51,774 nt of DNA, from contig NZ_JAGSOH010000043.1 in assembly GCF_018139625.1 (NCBI RefSeq), forward strand, positions 1 to 51,774, read 5' to 3'. The notes beneath the pieces were generated by a model that was not told where the DNA came from, did no database searches, and saw nothing but the letters and a program-made list of their open reading frames with translations. A program made the position numbers and the translations under genes. Each line of letters opens with the position of its first letter. Within the stretch, counting starts at the first letter, position 1. This document shows positions 50,761 through 51,774 of this stretch, in pieces. Source of the stretch: Actinospica acidithermotolerans. Its GTDB lineage: Bacteria > Actinomycetota > Actinomycetes > Streptomycetales > Catenulisporaceae.

Positions 50761-51327
50761 TCACCGGTCTTTCGCGGACCTCGGCGGCAGGGGGAGCGGC
50801 CCGGGTCGTGCCGATGCGTCGAGCACGTGGTTGATCTGTTGCCGTCGGCTGCGCCACGAGCGCAGTGCGGCGTGCAGGGGTGACGGTGGGACGGCGATGA
50901 CCGGGCACGTCGCGTGCGCCAGGCAGTAGCGGGCGGTACCGGCGTGCAGGGCGTGCCGGATCGTTCCGCGTCGGCCCGCGCCGACGATCAGAAGATCATG
51001 CTGCCTGTTCGCGGTCTGCACCAGGACGGGCCCGGGCTCGCCCATGATCACCCAGGGTTGGACGGGAAGGTCGGTCGGCGGTCCGCCCAGGCCTTCCTCG
51101 AAGGCGCGCCGCAGATCGCCCTCGGCGAACTCGCGCAGGACGCTGTTGTAGTGCGCGGACGACGCGCGCCTGCCGGCGAGCGCTCCGCCCGGCGATCGCC
51201 AGGCCAGGACCGGGACGAGTACGGCCGCGAGCAGGCGGGCCTGGGCTGCCGCGAAGCGCAGCGCTTCGAGGCTGCCGAGCGAGCCGTCGACTCCGACGAC
51301 GACGCGACCGACGATTTTCGACTCCAT
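50761..51327 (-). CDS. Universal stress protein (UspA family)
   Basis: 188-aa single-domain USP. N-terminal VGRVVVGVDGSLGSLEALRFAA and the C-terminal ATP-loop-like segment DLLIVGAGRRGTIRHALHAGTARYCLAHATCPVIAVPP, which keeps the G-x-G spacing in a slightly altered form (GAGRRG). A basic tail of 35 residues follows. Adjacent to the kdp operon and a KdpD-like protein that itself contains a USP domain; dormancy or stress regulation is likely. Confidence 0.87.
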   Translation of the reverse strand: MESKIVGRVVVGVDGSLGSLEALRFAAAQARLLAAVLVPVLAWRSPGGALAGRRASSAHYNSVLREFAEGDLRRAFEEGLGGPPTDLPVQPWVIMGEPGPVLVQTANRQHDLLIVGAGRRGTIRHALHAGTARYCLAHATCPVIAVPPSPLHAALRSWRSRRQQINHVLDASARPGPLPLPPRSAKDR

Positions 51328-51658
51328 CTGGTCAGCACATCACGACCCATTCGGGTTCATGCGGTTGCTCACACCGACTCAACATGATCCGGCGCGCTCT
51401 CAACGTTCCGCACACGCCGCGCGACATACTGGCCCAAATCGGGCGAGTGTCGGTGGCGTGTCGCGCAGGTAACGGTCGGGGCTCGGCCTGTAAGCCGGGT
51501 GTGGAGATTCCCATAACGCCCGTTAGAGGCGCGTGAGCAAACGGTGCATCCGGCCGGCGTTGCTGTTCCATACCTGGTGGTTCGGAGTGTGCCGCGCTGG
51601 TGCGCCCCGCATGTTCCGGACCGAGCCTATCCACATGTCTAGTCAAGAGGAGCCCGAG
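51328..51658. other. kdp upstream region
   Basis: 331 bp between the divergent USP and the kdp operon start. It must hold the kdp promoter and any KdpE or other operator. I looked for a ydaO-type c-di-AMP riboswitch and do not see its conserved elements; no clear inverted operator stands out. AAGAGGAG at about 51644-51651 is the ribosome-binding site of the next ORF. Confidence 0.4.
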
Positions 51659-51748
51659 ATGGCCGACGTCCTCTACGTCGTGCTCGTTATTGCGGCCTTC
51701 GCCGTTTTGGCGTTGGTCGTGAAGGGGGTCGAGCGTCTTGAGCGCTGA
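51659..51748 (+). CDS. 29-residue membrane peptide at the head of the kdp operon
   Basis: ATG 51659 follows AAGAGGAG at 7-nt spacing. The product, MADVLYVVLVIAAFAVLA then LVVKGVERLER, is one membrane helix with a charged tail. As I recall, similar small ORFs precede kdpF in streptomycetes. Its end overlaps the likely kdpF start by 11 bp, implying coupled translation. Function unknown; it may be a Kdp-associated subunit. Confidence 0.75.
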   Translation: MADVLYVVLVIAAFAVLALVVKGVERLER

Positions 51749-51774
51749 CGACGTCATCGGTTTGATCGCCGCTG
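51738..51774 (+). CDS. kdpF: KdpF, potassium-transporting ATPase small subunit (5' end only)
   Basis: TTG 51738 opens MSADDVIGLIAA, which resembles actinomycete KdpF N-termini (xxxVxGLIxAxAL). A GGGGG-containing ribosome-binding site lies 8 nt upstream. The gene is cut by the window edge after 12 codons. KdpF is the small stabilising subunit of the K+-importing P-type ATPase KdpFABC; kdpA, B and C should follow outside. Confidence 0.6.
   Translation, partial: MSADDVIGLIAA

Noticed and set aside
51328-51658. c-di-AMP (ydaO-type) riboswitch before kdp
   Set aside because: The conserved ydaO stem-loop elements could not be found by eye, and nothing else in the leader resembles a known riboswitch.
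1-51774. CRISPR array, rRNA or tRNA genes, prophage
   Set aside because: No regularly spaced repeats, no tRNA T-loop/acceptor pattern, no rRNA-like stretch and no phage structural genes were seen on reading through.

Overview
The window is a high-GC chromosomal segment from an actinomycete. The signs are very strong G/C bias at third codon positions, frequent GTG starts, many ATGA/GTGA stop-start overlaps, long intercistronic GC hairpins without T-runs, and families typical of Streptomyces/Catenulispora-like bacteria: MocR and ECF42-type regulators, a sedolisin, HrpB, and a mini ribosomal-protein-like ORF. The genus cannot be fixed from the sequence. I see no rRNA, tRNA, CRISPR array, prophage or recognisable biosynthetic cluster.

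Layout. 0-5.2 kb: a secreted type II (circularly permuted) PHB-depolymerase-like esterase, an acyl-CoA ligase, a TetR regulator between twin 18-bp palindromes, and a type-B carboxylesterase. 5.2-5.8 kb: a scrap heap of MarR, LacI and transporter fragments. 5.8-10.8 kb: a MocR regulator facing a class V PLP enzyme, an MFS exporter and an alpha/beta hydrolase; the two divergent start codons overlap in one CATG. 11-16 kb: a glutamine amidotransferase, a secreted protein of unknown function, a methyltransferase and a GlxA-type regulator. 15.8-18 kb: an HD hydrolase coupled to a catalase. 18-21.4 kb: a methyltransferase, a membrane protein, a PadR regulator and a coupled membrane protein. 21.4-28.6 kb: a DacB-type D,D-carboxypeptidase, a GT-C-like membrane glycosyltransferase and a MacB/FtsX-like ABC pair.

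29-34.6 kb: a family 2 glycosyltransferase whose 3' end runs into an IS3 transposase remnant, small stress-type proteins, a DJ-1/PfpI protein, a YciI protein and a DGPF-ECF42 sigma operon with a matching candidate promoter. 34.6-38.5 kb: a TetR-controlled operon of two carboxymuconolactone-decarboxylase-like proteins and an SMP-30-like protein, then a truncated ORF and a zinc-ribbon/Ser-Thr-rich membrane protein. 38.8-43.6 kb: HrpB helicase, a methyltransferase and a sedolisin protease. 43.7-45.4 kb: IS debris around a GNAT acetyltransferase. 45.5-51.8 kb: a CPA1 Na+/H+ antiporter, a soluble and apparently kinase-dead KdpD-like protein, a 24-codon bL37-like ORF, an SDR, a universal stress protein, and at the right edge a 29-residue membrane peptide followed by the start of kdpF.

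The most notable points are the TM-less KdpD homologue beside the start of a kdp operon, the tiny ORFs, the ECF42 promoter match, the TetR-CMD-CMD-SMP30 operon, several fossil gene junctions, and a recurrent pattern of short tandem duplications lying exactly on stop codons.
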